Shown in pieces: positions 21,901 through 34,105 of a stretch of DNA of 64,000 nt; position 1 is the first letter of the stretch, and every line of letters begins with the position of its first letter. Origin of the DNA: Rhynchopus sp. YZ270_cl-10 (lineage: Eukaryota > Euglenozoa > Diplonemea > Diplonemida > Diplonemidae). The notes beneath the pieces are model-generated. The model had not been told where the DNA came from, ran no database searches, and worked only from the letters and a program-made list of their open reading frames with translations. Where the stretch lies: NCBI GenBank assembly GCA_964035575.1, contig OZ037879.1, positions 372,001 to 436,000 of the forward strand, given 5' to 3'. The position numbers and the translations under genes are program-made.

Positions 21901-24549
21901 ACAATTTTCCATTTGCAGACCAAAAATACCCCCCTCTTTCTAGACTAATTTGTCATACGAGGTGTGGGGGGGTTTTTTTTCGTTATACAGGGCCTGAAAA
22001 AGGTCGACTTAAAATACAAAAAAAGCCCTCTCGTAACAGGTGTACCTTGGTATGACCGGGGTGGTAATGGGGGTGGTCACCCAACCATGCAGCTCGACCT
22101 CCATTTTGTGGTTTACATCTGAAAAAAAAATAAAACTTTTTTTTTGGTAACGAGGAGTCTTTGAAGACCTCACATTTCATCATAAACGTAATATAAAAAA
22201 AAAAATTGTGTGCAAAATGACGATCAACCTCTGTCGAGGCTTTGGTCACCCTTGAACAATTTTTTTTTTTTTTCACTGTAACCTACCATGGTAGGCGTGA
22301 CGCTGACTACACGGTAATTATTGGTAGCCGCGCCACTGGTACAATTTTGTTACTATAGTTGTTTTAGGTTGAAAATAAAAGAGACGTTTTTGAAAGGTGC
22401 AATGATTAAGATATTATTTTCAATCGAAAGATGGAGTTTATCCACCAGCATCGTCTCCTCTTTTTTTAAAAAAAAATTTTTGTAAATACGAAAGGAATCT
22501 CTTGAAAGGTGCCAAAAAAAAAAAACGCCTCACCGGTTCATCAGCAGACGCAAGGCATTGAATAAATAAAATGGGTGTGTCGAGGAGAAGACTCTCTACC
22601 TTCCCCCTTCGGCCACACGGATTTTTTTTTTTTGTATTTTCGACAACCTCCTGTCCGAAGACGGGTTCTGTACAACAAAGTCGCGTTAATAAATTTCAAA
22701 GGCGTCTTATTGAATTTCAACAGGTATAGATACTAACCCTCAACCCAAAAGAAATCCACACAACCTTTTTTTTAGGGGGGGGTTTTTTTTTTGTTGGAAA
22801 CGCAGTTTCTTTCCCCTCATAACAACAGATGCACGATTCCTTCATATTCTCAATACATCAGGGTTGTTTTGCGGCTGCATTCTTAAAAGGATTACGTCGG
22901 CTTTTCAAATACGCATTTTTTTAAAGGGTTTTTGCACGATCCTCATATGTACTTAAATTGACGCCAGCAGTATGACATTTCCTTGCGTCTTAGAGGGATG
23001 GTGTAGGTGGAACAAAAGACAGGGTTTCCGCCAAGGGGGCCATGGACCCCCCCAATATTTTTCCCAGAAAAATCCGGATTTTTACAGGGGTTTGGGGGGA
23101 CCATGGACCCCCCGAAAAAAAATGGGGTTTTGGAGGTTGTAGATGACCCCCCGTGGTCATGCGACCCCACCGTGCAGAGCATTTGGCTCGCTGTGCCAAA
23201 AGAAGTGGAAGAAAAGGGGGGTGGTGCAATCTTTTTTAAAAAGGGTAAAAGTAGCGTACCGTGCGCCTGCGGCGCTGTGTTGCTAGCTATGTGATATTGA
23301 TATATTTACATCGATACTTCTGTGCATTGCCCCTTTTTCTAAGGAAGCTTGTGCAAGCGACGGGTAGTTATTACATGTTCCCACTGCAGCACTGTAATGA
23401 CTGTAGCGCCATACAATGGAAAAAGCAAACACCATCACCCTCCACTCTCACAAGACCCCTTTCCTTGTTAAGCTTCCACCCCCGACCTCCAAACGAACCA
23501 CCTCTACCAGACAACACAGCTGTGAAGCTTGACATGGCTGCTATCAAACCTGGTGCACCCTTCGCCTCTCCACTCTGTGGCCTGCAGGGAGGCGCGCGCG
23601 AAGCGCGCGACGACCGCTTTTGCGGGGAGAAAAAAATTTTTTTGGGGGGTCTTTTTGATGGTCCCCCCCAATTCCTGAAACCCCAAATCCTGGCGAAAAC
23701 CCTGAAAGAGAAAAAAAAAAAAAGAAAAAAAAACTTGAAAGATGAAAACGTGCCTCTCGTGCACATCTAAAGGATAATCCTGAGCTTCGCCCTGCTCAAA
23801 AATTCTTGGAAAAAAAAAAGAGAGAAAAGAAAATAAAACTCCCGAAAAAAAAAAAAAAAAAAAAAAACTGGGGAGAAAGGGGGGTAAAGGGGGTGCTTTT
23901 TGGGGGGGAATACATAACAAAGAATAGAGAAAAAAAGAAGAAAAAAAATGATGAATGTGCCCCTCGTTGTCACATGACATTCATCTCAAAGGGATCACGC
24001 ACAAATAGGGCTGTGTTGTAATTTTGGGGGGAGGTGAAAAACTATCTTTTGAAGAAGATGTTCCAATACCGGACTTCAAATCTTAAATGAAAAAGAGAGA
24101 AAAACTGATACCAAGCTTCATGTGCTGGGTCACCAAATAAAAAAAAAATGGGAACACCCAGAAAAGAAAGTCGCTAAGTAAACTAAACCAACAGTTTACG
24201 TTAAATGCAACACAATGATGGTTGGTTTAAACGAACCCAACTCATTGATAAAGGATCCTTTTCCATCCCCCCCCCCAAAAAAAAAACAAAAAGCAAAACA
24301 CATACTGTTCTTGTCTTTCAGGAAGAGGGGAAAAAAAAAAATGAAGAAAATACTCAGGCTCTTGTTGCAGAGGATGACCTTCATAGAAACGTTAGGGGGT
24401 ACTCTTTTGATATTATTCTCAAAACAAAAAAATCGTTATTTTTTTTCCAAAGTGGAGAAAAGGTTGGGATTCAGGGATTGACGAACTGAAGCCTTCACAC
24501 TTTAGTGGGGGGAAATGGTTGGGGTTGGGTATTTGGTGCTCCTGATAAC
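18989..24549. other. Long gene-free stretch with dispersed mini-repeats
   Basis: No convincing gene over 5.5 kb. Seen here: a GAAAACTTGGTTG-family repeat (19681-19735); an AAGTCGTC...ACAACTTCGAGTC word pair (19815-19850) recurring at 21747-21778; mini-hairpins at about 20170-20212, 23739-23770 and 23947-23985; an ACTGTAACCTA...GGTAGG repeat at 19535 and 22275; a GACGCA-family repeat (22525-22560); an inverted GCGACCTGTCAATATCGA copy (21306-21335); half of a GGTACGC repeat (23248-23275, minus strand); and a GCGCGCGAAGCGCGC hairpin (about 23592). Many A/T runs of 10-20 nt. Confidence 0.55.
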
Positions 24550-24770
24550 CCCATTTTGCGTACTTGTTGCGTACTTGTTGCGTAGTTCTTGCGTACTTTG
24601 TGAAAGCACGGGGCTTCATTTTCATTTTGTGGGTATTTTTTTTTTGAAAAAATTTCTCGCTGGTGAAGCTTCTAAACAGCGGCATTTGCAATTTCGGAAT
24701 CCGTCCGGCCAGTGGTGGGGTCAATTTGCCGAAATGGACAAGTTCTCGTTTTTCATCAATTTTCGTACAG

Positions 24771-25099
24771 TACACAGTACACAGTACACAGTACACAGTA
24801 CACAGTACACAGTACACAGTACACAGTACACAGTACACAGTACACAGTACACAGTACACAGTACACAGTACACAGTACACAGTACACAGTACACAGTACA
24901 CAGTACACAGTACACAGTACACAGTACACAGTACACAGTACACAGTACACAGTACACAGTACACAGTACACAGTACACAGTACACAGTACACAGTACACA
25001 GTACACAGTACACAGTACACAGTACACAGTACACAGTACACAGTACACAGTACACAGTACACAGTACACAGTACACAGTACACAGTACACAGTACACAG
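24771..25099. repeat. (TACACAG)n satellite, 47 units
   Basis: A perfect 7-mer array of 329 nt, preceded by one TACAG unit. Same unit as at 584-963. Confidence 0.97.
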
Positions 25100-25584
25100 T
25101 ACAGTACAGTACAGTACAGTACAGTACAGTACAGTACAGTACAGTACAGTACAGTACAGTACAGTACAGTACAGTACAGTACAGTACAGTACAGTACAGT
25201 ACAGTACAGTACAGTACAGTACAGTACAGTACAGTACAGTACAGTACAGTACAGTACAGTACAGTACAGTACAGTACAGTACAGTACAGTACAGTACAGT
25301 ACAGTACAGTACAGTACAGTACAGTACAGTACAGTACAGTACAGTACAGTACAGTACAGTACAGTACAGTACAGTACAGTACAGTACAGTACAGTACAGT
25401 ACAGTACAGTACAGTACAGTACAGTACAGTACAGTACAGTACAGTACAGTACAGTACAGTACAGTACAGTACAGTACAGTACAGTACAGTACAGTACAGT
25501 ACAGTACAGTACAGTACAGTACAGTACAGTACAGTACAGTACAGTACAGTACAGTACAGTACAGTACAGTACAGTACAGTACAG
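25100..25584. repeat. (TACAG)n satellite, 97 units
   Basis: A perfect 5-mer array of 485 nt following the TACACAG block without a gap. Both unit types and their order match the locus at 584-1073, but the unit counts differ strongly (97 against 22). Confidence 0.97.
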
Positions 25585-25825
25585 CCTATGCGGTGGTCAT
25601 CCCTGCAAAAAATCTTGGAATTTCCCCCCCCGCAAAACATGCTTTTCTTTTGCTTTTTGCCACTTTCAGGTGATTTCTGCACTTTTGGGGTCAATGTTGT
25701 GCACAAACTGGCTTCTGGAACCCTAAAACCAAAAAACCCCAAAAAATACCCACAAAGTAAAAATGAAGCCCACCCCATTTTGCGTACATTTTGCGTACTT
25801 GTTGCGTAGTTGTTGCGTACTTGGG

Positions 25826-28800
25826 ATTTTTTTTTTCTGGAGTACCAGTATTGTTTTGTTTTTTTTTTTGGGGGGGGTTTCAAAATAAATTGTCGAATGG
25901 AAAATAGAGAACAAATATGGTAGTTATTAATGCAGGCACCTCCGACTGACCCACATACGATGCCAGCCATCCGGACGAAAGCAGTTTAAAAAAAAAACTT
26001 GAAAGATTGAATGGTCCTTAGTCTGAGGTCTCAGACACAATCATCTAAAAATTCTAAAAATGCAATAAAAAGAATGCAGGGCTTTACAGATTATGTCAGA
26101 AGCGGGGGGGAAACTCTTTTGGGTCAGGTTAACAACTATGCTATGACGTTGATATTATGTTTAGGCGAACTTTTTGTTAATTTTTTTTTTCTTCTGTTGA
26201 CAATCCGATACAGCAACGGTCAGCCACCCAAAGTGGTCCACACTGTGTGTACCTGATTAAAGATTTTTTTTTTTCATCTTTTTGATAAATTGTTGGAGCA
26301 GTGTAGTTGCCTCGGTTTGTGTTGCCACAGTTTTGGGCAATATCCACTGTCCAAAAAAAAAGTTCGCACTTTTTAAAGAATGGTGGAGCTGTCCACCATG
26401 TGTCTCCCAAATACGAAAATGGCAACAATATTACGCTGGGGTCAGCATAAGCAGCACCTATCGGTTAAGAACCTTCAGGTCAGTGCAATGACTATCATAC
26501 GGTATAGCTGGCTTGAGGTGAAAACCCCAACCAGGCAAGCCCGACATAAGGCCAGCTATATTAGCACCGTCCATAAGTAGTATTGCCGTAAAGCAACCCC
26601 ATCACTTCGGTTATATTTAAGGCAACGGAAGGGGTTATTACTGCCCGGGAGACACAACAAAAACAGAATCTGACCAAAACCCCGCCGTCCATTCATTCAA
26701 AAAAAACTTTTTTTTTTTTTTTTTGATTTGGTTGAGACCGGAAAAAGACACTATCGTAACCATAACAATAGTAGACCGTAACAATGTTTCACGCTCCCCA
26801 AAACTAAAAAAATGTTCCACATTTTTTACAGTCCACTATCTGTTATGGTTTAAGGTATATGCTGGAAGTCTTCTTCTTTCACTCCAAACAAAATATAAAT
26901 ATAACCCTTCAATGGGAAAAAGGTGAAGTCCCCTTTCACAAATACCTCCCGAAGTACACTCGATGGAGGGGGTGCAGGAAAAATAAAAAAGATTTTTTTT
27001 TTTTTTTGAGAGAGATAAATCGAAAACTTTGGGGGAGAAAAAAAAATGATATTTTGTTTCGTTTGCATACTATGCAAGAGGGAATTTTGTTAAAATATTT
27101 GCAGTTTCCAGGGTCTGGGGACAGAAAGGGTTATGACATTGCGTTCAAAACAATGAGCAACAAATAAAATGATTTTTTTTTTTTTTTTTTTTTTGTGGGG
27201 GTTTAACTTTAAAAAGGGCGAAGAATCTCTGGACATTCTCCATCGAAAGCAGGTCAGATACAATAAACCTGAGGGGGAAAAAAAAAAAAAGAATTTTTTA
27301 AAAAAGATGGATGTGCCTCTCGTGCACACACAGCTTTTAAAAGACAAAAGAAGTACATAGAGCTTAAGCAATCATCAATGGGTTGTGGACCGCATGCCCT
27401 GGGGGAAACGGTCGAACCACTATAGAGTATAAGGTTATAAAAAAAGAATAGAAGACAAAAAGAGCGGAGATGCATTGACACTCTCGTAACAAAACATCTC
27501 ACCAATATAATAATTAGATAATCAACGCCTTTTACCGGGGGGTTTTTTTTTGCGATAACTTCACGCATTTTTTCCTCAGGTGAGTTGTGGTTAAGTTGCT
27601 AAGCGCAGTCAAATTGAGCCCACGAGCCTGAGAAAAAATGATTATATTATTTTCAATCGAAAGATGGAGTTTTGTCCACCAGCGTCAACGAAAAAAAAAG
27701 AAAAAGTGAAATATTGCAAAAGAAAGAAACCCGGTAAAAGGCCGTTGAATACGTAATTGGATTTCAAGTTAAATAAAGTATCTAGGTTGGTGTGGCTGAC
27801 GACCCAATAGCAGAAAGTAGCAGAAAATAGCACAACAGTAGCACCCCCTTTCAGCCACACCATAGGTGAGGCTAAAAAAAGGCTGGAGGGTCCCTCCCGC
27901 TCTGATACCCTCCCGCTAGCTTTGCTGGAAACCTGCAAAAACCCGGTGAACTGGGCCCATATCCGGGTATGTGGGGTGGGATACGTGTTTTCGGGGTGTC
28001 AGAACCATGTGTGAGACACACAGGGTGGTGAACAGGTGACCCCATGCAGTACCACGTAACCCAGGTTTTTTACACACAACAACGAGGCATATAGCGTCAC
28101 AAAAATGCCAAATCCTTCGTATACTTTATTTAACTGTAAATAAAATAACAACAACAAAGTTGAAACAACGTCCGTACAGAAAAATGAACGCAAAACAGAG
28201 TAAGGTTGATAAAAACGTGCAGGTACCCTCTCAGATGCAGGCACGTACAAGTAACATAAGGAATCAAAACAAAAAAAAATAACATAAGAAAATGGTGTCA
28301 AGCATCAATGAGTTTAGTCACCAATAGTACTTTACTCCAAAATACCCCAAAAAAAACTCTGGGGTGCTGTGATAATAAAAACAAGAAAATCATAACAAGG
28401 AAGCGTAGCGTGGCTGCTTAAAACAACCAGCGGAACTTAAGTTATCAAAAAAACAAAAACAAAAAAAACACACGTTGGGGTCGGGCAAAAAAAAATGAGG
28501 GGGGGACAAAGAGAACCCCATTTTTTTCCTCCCTCCGTACTTTAAATGATTTTTTTTTTGAAAAACGTAACAGAGTATTTGAAAAGTTACCCAATGTTGT
28601 TGGGGATTTTTTAAAAATTTTTTTTTTGAATAGATAAACGAAATAAATGTTACCCAATGTTGTTGGGAAGGGGTGAATACTGCCTTTTTTTTCAAACCCC
28701 TTTGAAAGATGAATGTGCCTCTCTCACTCATGCACATATATCTGATAAAAAGGGGGGTAACGACAACAGTGGAAGAAGTGAGTTTTTGCCGCAGGAGGTT

Positions 28801-29477
28801 TATTTGTAACGGACCCAAAATAAAAGAAAGTTGAAAAGAAGGGTGTGTGTGTGTGTGTGTGTGCCACTCGGTGTACATAACACACAGATATAATATTATC
28901 TGAACAACAGAGAGAAGAAAAAAAGGGGGTGGTGATAAAGAGCTGCTTCTCCGTGCTGAGTCACCTAAAGGGGGGGAGAAAAAAATATGGGAAGGTAGAA
29001 AAGTTGAGGGGAAAAAAAACACAGTATTTTGGTTTTTCTATTCGTTCCGTTTTCTTTTCATTGCCACCCTGTGGAATGGCAAGAATCATCAAAATTGGGG
29101 TAGGAAAAAAAAATTTTTTTTTGGGGTTAAGAAAAAAGCTGTTCAAAAAATGGGGGAAATACATATTTGGGGGGTAGGGAAGCCCCCCCTTTGAAAACTT
29201 GGTTGTATTAGTGTAGCCACCCTAGAGTGTGATACACTATTTTTTTTTTTCTGCTCTGATAAAAATCTGACAAAAAGAAGAAAACAAATTCATACACTTT
29301 CAAATAAAAATTTGAAAGCATTAGGGAAGTGTATAAAAAACAACAACAACCCATCTTTTTTTTTTAGAAGAAAAAAAGAAACCGGTAGCCCCACCTCACA
29401 TGATCTGAACCAAGCAACGATAATTTGGGACACCCAGAAGTCCGTAGAGTTGAACATCCAGGTTTTTTATGTTTTTC
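25826..29477. other. Gene-free stretch
   Basis: No supported gene. It contains a CCGGATGAAAGC-family repeat (25921-25985), a GATAAATTGTTGG-family repeat (26280-26355), a block of more balanced composition at 26375-26640 that I cannot explain, a mini-hairpin with TGTG stem (27305-27340) and another at about 28707-28745, a (GT)n run (28840-28862), and a GAAAACTTGGTTG-family repeat (29193-29245). Confidence 0.5.
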
Positions 29478-29629
29478 GGGAAATAGTCAGTTATACCCTA
29501 CCCTATTTTTTGAAATGGTCAAGATACACCCAAAAAATAAGTTCAGATATGGTCAGAAAAACCCTATTTCTGGTTTTCGGGTATGTCTGACCATTTCAAA
29601 AAAGGGTAGGGTATTTCTGACTGTTCCCC
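29478..29629. mobile_element. 150-bp MITE with TACCCTACCCT arms
   Basis: The left arm GGGAAATAGTCAG followed by ATACCCTACCCTATTTTTTG is matched by the right arm, whose complement reads GGGGAACAGTCAG then AAATACCCTACCC. The arms are about 45 bp and leave a short centre. No coding capacity. T-rich flanks make the target duplication unclear. Confidence 0.65.
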
Positions 29630-30677
29630 TGTTTTTTTTTCTTCTTTTTTTTGAATCCCAATATCACAAAAAAAAAGTTTTGAAATTGATTTGAAAAAAA
29701 GACGCTGCTGCATCCATTGACTTTGACCTACCTTCGGAATTAAGAAAAATTTTTATAAGATGAACTTAAGCATAATCATCGGTGCTTAAGTCACCTTTAT
29801 CACAATAATATTTGGTCAAAGACATCAAGACAAGGTCATGGTACAATAATTTAACATTTTCTGAATGAGATTTACAGAACGGTCGTTTCAATTGCATTTT
29901 TTTTGGGGGGGATGGGGGAAAATAGGTTGGTAAGATGAACCTAAGCATACACAATGCCTTAAGTCAACTATAAAAAAAAAGCGGAAATTTTGTTAGATAA
30001 ATGAGCATCGCATGCATATTTATCTCAAAAAAAAACTCAAAAAAAAGGGGGGATTTAACATAAATGAAGTGAAAGAAAAACATGATGGTGGGGGAGGGGA
30101 TATGGGGAGAGGAAGAGAGAAAAAGGGGAAGAGAAAAATAAAACAACAAAAGTCAAGAAACATCTTTTAAATATAAAAGATGAAAACCCCCCCCCCCCCC
30201 CCCACCTCCCCCCCTTTTTCCCCCCTCCCTCCCTTTTTATGAAACATAATAATTATGGATGTTCGATGTTATTTTTTGTTTTGTCTCCTAAAAAAATATC
30301 ATCCATATCAATGAAACAATCTCAACAAACAAAAAAAAAAGTTTTTGTTTTTTTTGTTTTTTTGTCACACCCGACAACTTTAGCCTCCCTCTGAAGCAAC
30401 AGAGAGACCTTCTCCACAACCATGCTACACCCTCTCTCCGTTGATCGTATCTCTCTCATCACCTCTTCAAACAAAAAAAAAAAAATCTTTCTTTTGATAA
30501 ATTGTTGAATTTGTGTAGTTGCTTCGCACAGTTTGTGCAATCTCCACCTTTTTTTTTTTTTTGTATCAAAACAATCACCCTTTTTTTCTCCGAGGATGAG
30601 GTTCTGTACAAAGTCACCCGAAGGTTAATGTTCATTCCCCTCTCCCTCTCTCCCCCTCTTCCTTTTCCTTTTCCTTT
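29630..30677. other. Gene-free stretch upstream of nothing recognisable
   Basis: Contains two mini-hairpins (about 29756-29800, where ACTTAAGCA pairs with TGCTTAAGT, and 29930-29970), a long C run (about 30187-30225), a GATAAATTGTTGG-family repeat (30495-30547), and the 3' flank of the PDZ gene. No gene seen. Confidence 0.5.
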
Positions 30678-31553
30678 TCAACACGACTCCCCAGCGGTAT
30701 CCCAAGAAACACCTCTGTACCCCGAGAAGGACTGCGACATGTTAGAGTTGGTTGGGGTTGTGACATCGGGTGCCCAGGACATCTGCTTCACTGCGTCTGA
30801 ACGCGCCCTTCTGGTACGCGAGCCCATTCCGATCATGGAGCTTTTCAGACAGGATGTTATGCGTGGACAGGATTTGTGGTAAGGTGACGACTTTTCTTCG
30901 ACCTTCTTTTCGATTAATGCATTCTCCGGCTCTGGGGAGGAGCAGAAGGTTGAAGAGTTTCCTGCAGCGAGATCGTGGTCACCTTCGCTTGAAACAGATG
31001 CGTGGAAGGTGTCACTGCCTTGCCCGAGGGAGACCGCGAGGGTTTCGTCATCATCGCAGAGCGTCTCCTCCGAATCGAGGTGAGAGAGGAAGAGCTCGCA
31101 GGACCGGGTTCTTTTGCATTTACTGAATTGGTCGCTGAAGGACCCATTGGAGTAGGAACCGCCCTCATCAGAGATGGAGAACGAGTTGGAAGAGACGAGA
31201 GAAGCTAAGCTAGGCTTTTTCTTGCTAGCAAATGGGGTACGGCGGGTGAAAGAGATCGGGCGGGGGAGCGACTTTGCGCTGAGGATGTGAACCTCGCCTC
31301 CGCCGGCAGAGGAGAATGCGGAGAAGATATCCTGTACCTTTTCCTGAGAAGCGTCATGCGCCACTGCGACACCACCTACGGAGACCAACGTTGCCCCTTC
31401 AGTAATTCCAGCCGCATGGCCCAGTCCATCTGTATCAACCACCACCGCTTCAAGCCTTCCGGTCACAGAGTCGCACCGCCACCGAACTCCAAGCTTATCC
31501 CCCTCACTCAACACAACCTTGCATACGCGCAGGGTGCCCTCCATCACAGTCAT
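30678..31553 (-). CDS. PDZ-domain protein with Ser-rich tail
   Basis: A 291-aa intronless reading frame. Residues about 8-95 look like a PDZ domain: an LGVRW carboxylate-binding loop (residues 21-25), then GITEGATLVSVGGVAVAH, the usual strand-turn where PDZ domains read 'GL..GD.I..VNG'. PDZ domains bind C-terminal peptides and scaffold complexes. The rest is Ser/Asp/Glu-rich and probably disordered. RGVSW (residues 280-284) fits the RVxF-type docking motif of protein phosphatase 1; KQMSW lies upstream as a weaker relative (inference). The start is the ATG after a run of A (AAAAAAAATG), preceded by pyrimidine-rich DNA. The partner is unknown. Confidence 0.75.
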   Translation of the reverse strand: MTVMEGTLRVCKVVLSEGDKLGVRWRCDSVTGRLEAVVVDTDGLGHAAGITEGATLVSVGGVAVAHDASQEKVQDIFSAFSSAGGGEVHILSAKSLPRPISFTRRTPFASKKKPSLASLVSSNSFSISDEGGSYSNGSFSDQFSKCKRTRSCELFLSHLDSEETLCDDDETLAVSLGQGSDTFHASVSSEGDHDLAAGNSSTFCSSPEPENALIEKKVEEKSSPYHKSCPRITSCLKSSMIGMGSRTRRARSDAVKQMSWAPDVTTPTNSNMSQSFSGYRGVSWDTAGESC

Positions 31554-32974
31554 TTTTTTTTAGTTTTGCGTTGCAAAGGGAGGGTTGCAAAAAAGCAAAA
31601 ATAAAAAAAAATCAAAATCAAAATCAAGAGAAGAAGAGAAGGAGAGTGGGGGGGGAGGGGGGGTTTGGGGTGTGTTGTGTGGGGGATATCTAGGAGTGAG
31701 TTTGAATGGGTTTTTTATGGAGGGGGAGGGGGAGGGGGAGGGAGGGGAGAGAAATATGGTATCCACAAAACAAAAAAAAAAAAAAAAAAAAACGAGAGAG
31801 ATAGGCGAGGAAACGGCAGTGTGGAGCTCAGACTGCGTGTTATTCAAGTGCCGTATTTGGTGTGATCACCCAAATGAATGGATTCTCCGTGGTTCCTGAT
31901 TCCCCCGAAGGTGCTCCGCAAATCTTAATATAGCCCGAAACAGTTCTCCGTGGGTTGTCCGTACCCCCTGAATCATACCAGTATTCTTAAAAATGTTTGA
32001 AGCGTTCGTAAAAAAGGTCGAACTTCCAGAAAAAAAAATCCTGAAAAGGTCAAACATTTTTACGGTAGATAATTTGTAAGAAAACGGTATTCAGAAAAAA
32101 AGTGAAGTTGTATGTAAAAAAAAAAGGGGGTGGGGTGGGGATATGGAGTTGGGAAATCTTGGCGGGACTTTTAAAACTTTTTTTTTTCTTCTGCTGAAAA
32201 CTATTTCGTTTTGTTTTATTTTGGAGTTGCTTTTTTTTTTTTTTGTTGAATGGCAACGTGGAGTCACCTTTTGAGATTTACCAATGAAATATTTGTTGTT
32301 GCTTTTTTTTTTTTGTCTTTTCTTTTCTTTTTCTTTTTTTTTCCATTTCTTTCAATTATAGCAAACACCTTCACATACCCAATACCCAAACAAGAAAACT
32401 TTTTCCCTCTGTCTACACCAGCGGTATTTTCCGACGAAAAAACCGGCCGTGTATTTTAGTTTGTTCAGGTACGCATGCAGTGTCACGAACAGGAGGGGGG
32501 AGGGGGGAGGAGGAAAGGGCCTTACAGAAAAACAAAAAAAAAACACAACAAAACAACAGACCACATTGACACTTCTGAGAAATCCTTTTTTGTCATCACT
32601 TTCTTGACTATTTTCAGTTTCTTTTTAAATTTTGGACTGTTCACCACACACACCATAAGGGCTTTGAATCAGGGATGTATGGGATTCAGCCCTTTTTTCT
32701 GGATTTTTCGGGATTTAGGATTCACTTTTTCCCCCCACTTTTGTACACATGTCCATTGAGGATGGTATTGCGTGTCTCTAGACTTTACACAAAATTTATT
32801 ATCACAAAATTCTGAAGGTTGTGAACCATCCTCCTCTGTGCAGCCTTGGGTAGCTTTATAGCCGGTGATCTACAAGCCGTAGTGGGTGTCAGCTTTTATC
32901 AGTAACCTCAGTACATTTCTCAAAGAAACGGCGGTCAAAGGGTGTGCCCAAAGGTTCCTGGCGAAGCCACGGTA
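31554..32974. other. Gene-free stretch between the PDZ gene and a TIR element
   Basis: Holds the pyrimidine-rich upstream region of the PDZ gene (to about 31,730), a 130-bp repeat also found at 44.87 kb, long A/T runs, and at 32,890-32,972 part of a GGTACGC compound repeat that is cut by the next element. No gene seen. Confidence 0.5.
31858..31990 (+). repeat. 130-bp dispersed repeat, copy 1
   Basis: Shares long identical stretches, such as GAAGGTGCTCCGCAAATCTT and CGAAACAGTTCTCCGTGG, with 44870-45000 in the same orientation. Non-coding; function unknown. Confidence 0.75.
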
Positions 32975-33051
32975 GGGAAGGCCCATTATTCCAATCCATG
33001 TTACAATGTTACTTGAAATGGGGTCCAAAACCCCCCCCCCCCCCCCCCCCC

Positions 33052-33698
33052 CGGGGCTGTATATATACGTACCTCGGGCACTTTTTGAACGTATATATAC
33101 GCTACGTATATATACGTTCAAGTATACGTTATACGCTATCTATACGTTGCACCCATTTCCTACAGCAAAAAAGCGGTGGTGCTCGTCATCGAGCAAACCC
33201 CCCGAGACTTTGTCCCGTCGGGGCACCTTGTACTCCGCCTGCGGCGGCAACCGACGCACGGTGTCGATCATCTCCTGAAACCTCTCAGAAGAGGAGGTGT
33301 CCAGGGTTGTCCTGTGTAGAACAACCATGAGGCAATCACGCGGGCACCCATCATTGTTCTCTGCACATGAGCGTCAAGAGGCCCGGTGACAACCTCTTTT
33401 GCCCCCTTTGCGGAGGTCTTCGCCTTCTTCTGCTGCCGGTGCACTGCTGCACCCCAACTCCTCAAGCCACTATGTGTGTTCCTCTTCCGTTTTTGTGGAG
33501 AGGGTGAGACCCGGGCACTTGGAGATGCCGTTCTCGAAGTGCGCTTTATTCCGGGATAACCCCCGTCGCATAGGGGACTGGTACAGTACAACAAAGGGCA
33601 ACGTATAGGTAACGTATATTTAGCTTTTTCCTCCCCCAGCCCAACGTATATATACGTTGGAACGTATTATACGTATAATACGTATACTTGCAGCCCCG
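33052..33698 (-). mobile_element. Inner element with ACGTATATATACGT clusters and a gene-like fragment
   Basis: Bounded by GGGGCTGTA and its rough inverse TGCAGCCCC, sitting in C runs. Both ends carry clusters of TATATACGT words (33058-33150 and 33600-33690). Between them, minus-strand frames of better composition (33140-33594) include ERFQEMIDTVRRLPPQAEYK and QRTMMGARVIASW in two different frames, so the fragment is frameshifted or spliced. It may be a captured host-gene piece. I do not recognise it. Confidence 0.45.
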
Positions 33699-33789
33699 CC
33701 CCCCCCCCCCCCCCCCCAACGAGCAAAAAAAATTTTGGGAATCACGGTTTCCCCCCTAAGTTACAGGGGGGCCCTGTACAAAACCTAAG

Positions 33790-34105
33790 GGGGGGTCCGA
33801 AAAAATTTTCCCACCCACAAAAAATCAAAAAAAAAAAATTTTTTTTTCCGATTCTCGGGAGACTGTGCGTGCCGTGATGGGGTCATTTTGCGCTGAGAAA
33901 TGAGTTTTTTTTGGCCTAAAATGCATGTGTCAGTTTTTAGGTGAAAATACACCCAAAACTGACACATGCATTTTAGGCCAAAAAAACTCATTTCTCAGCG
34001 CAAAATGACCCCATCACAGCACGCACAGTCTCCCGAGAATCGGAAAAAAAAATTTTTTTTTTCGATTTTTTGTGGGCAAAAATTGGTCAAAAAAATTTTC
34101 CGACC
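33790..34105. repeat. Large palindrome with 140-150-bp arms
   Basis: Near-perfect inverted arms centred at about 33,947 with a 20-25-bp loop. Arm words include CATTTTGCGCTGAGAAATGA and its complement. A single diverged arm lies at about 4904-5060. It lies inside the 32975-34228 element and is expected to extrude or to be unstable in cloning. Confidence 0.8.

Larger units (their letters stand above)
24611..25771. mobile_element. TIR element filled by satellite arrays
   Basis: The left end GGGCTTCATTTT (24611) continues as a 31-bp inverted repeat, with only two mismatches, to the right end at about 25741-25771 (complement ends AAAATGAAGCCC). Directly outside each end lies a 50-bp block of TTGCGTAC-type words beginning CCCCATTTTGCGTAC, in the same orientation on both sides. 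About 70% of the interior is TACACAG and TACAG satellite. No transposase. Confidence 0.6.

Noticed and set aside
28390-29022. 210-aa minus-strand ORF
   Set aside because: Composed of runs of Phe, Ser and Lys from homopolymers and passes through a mini-hairpin repeat.
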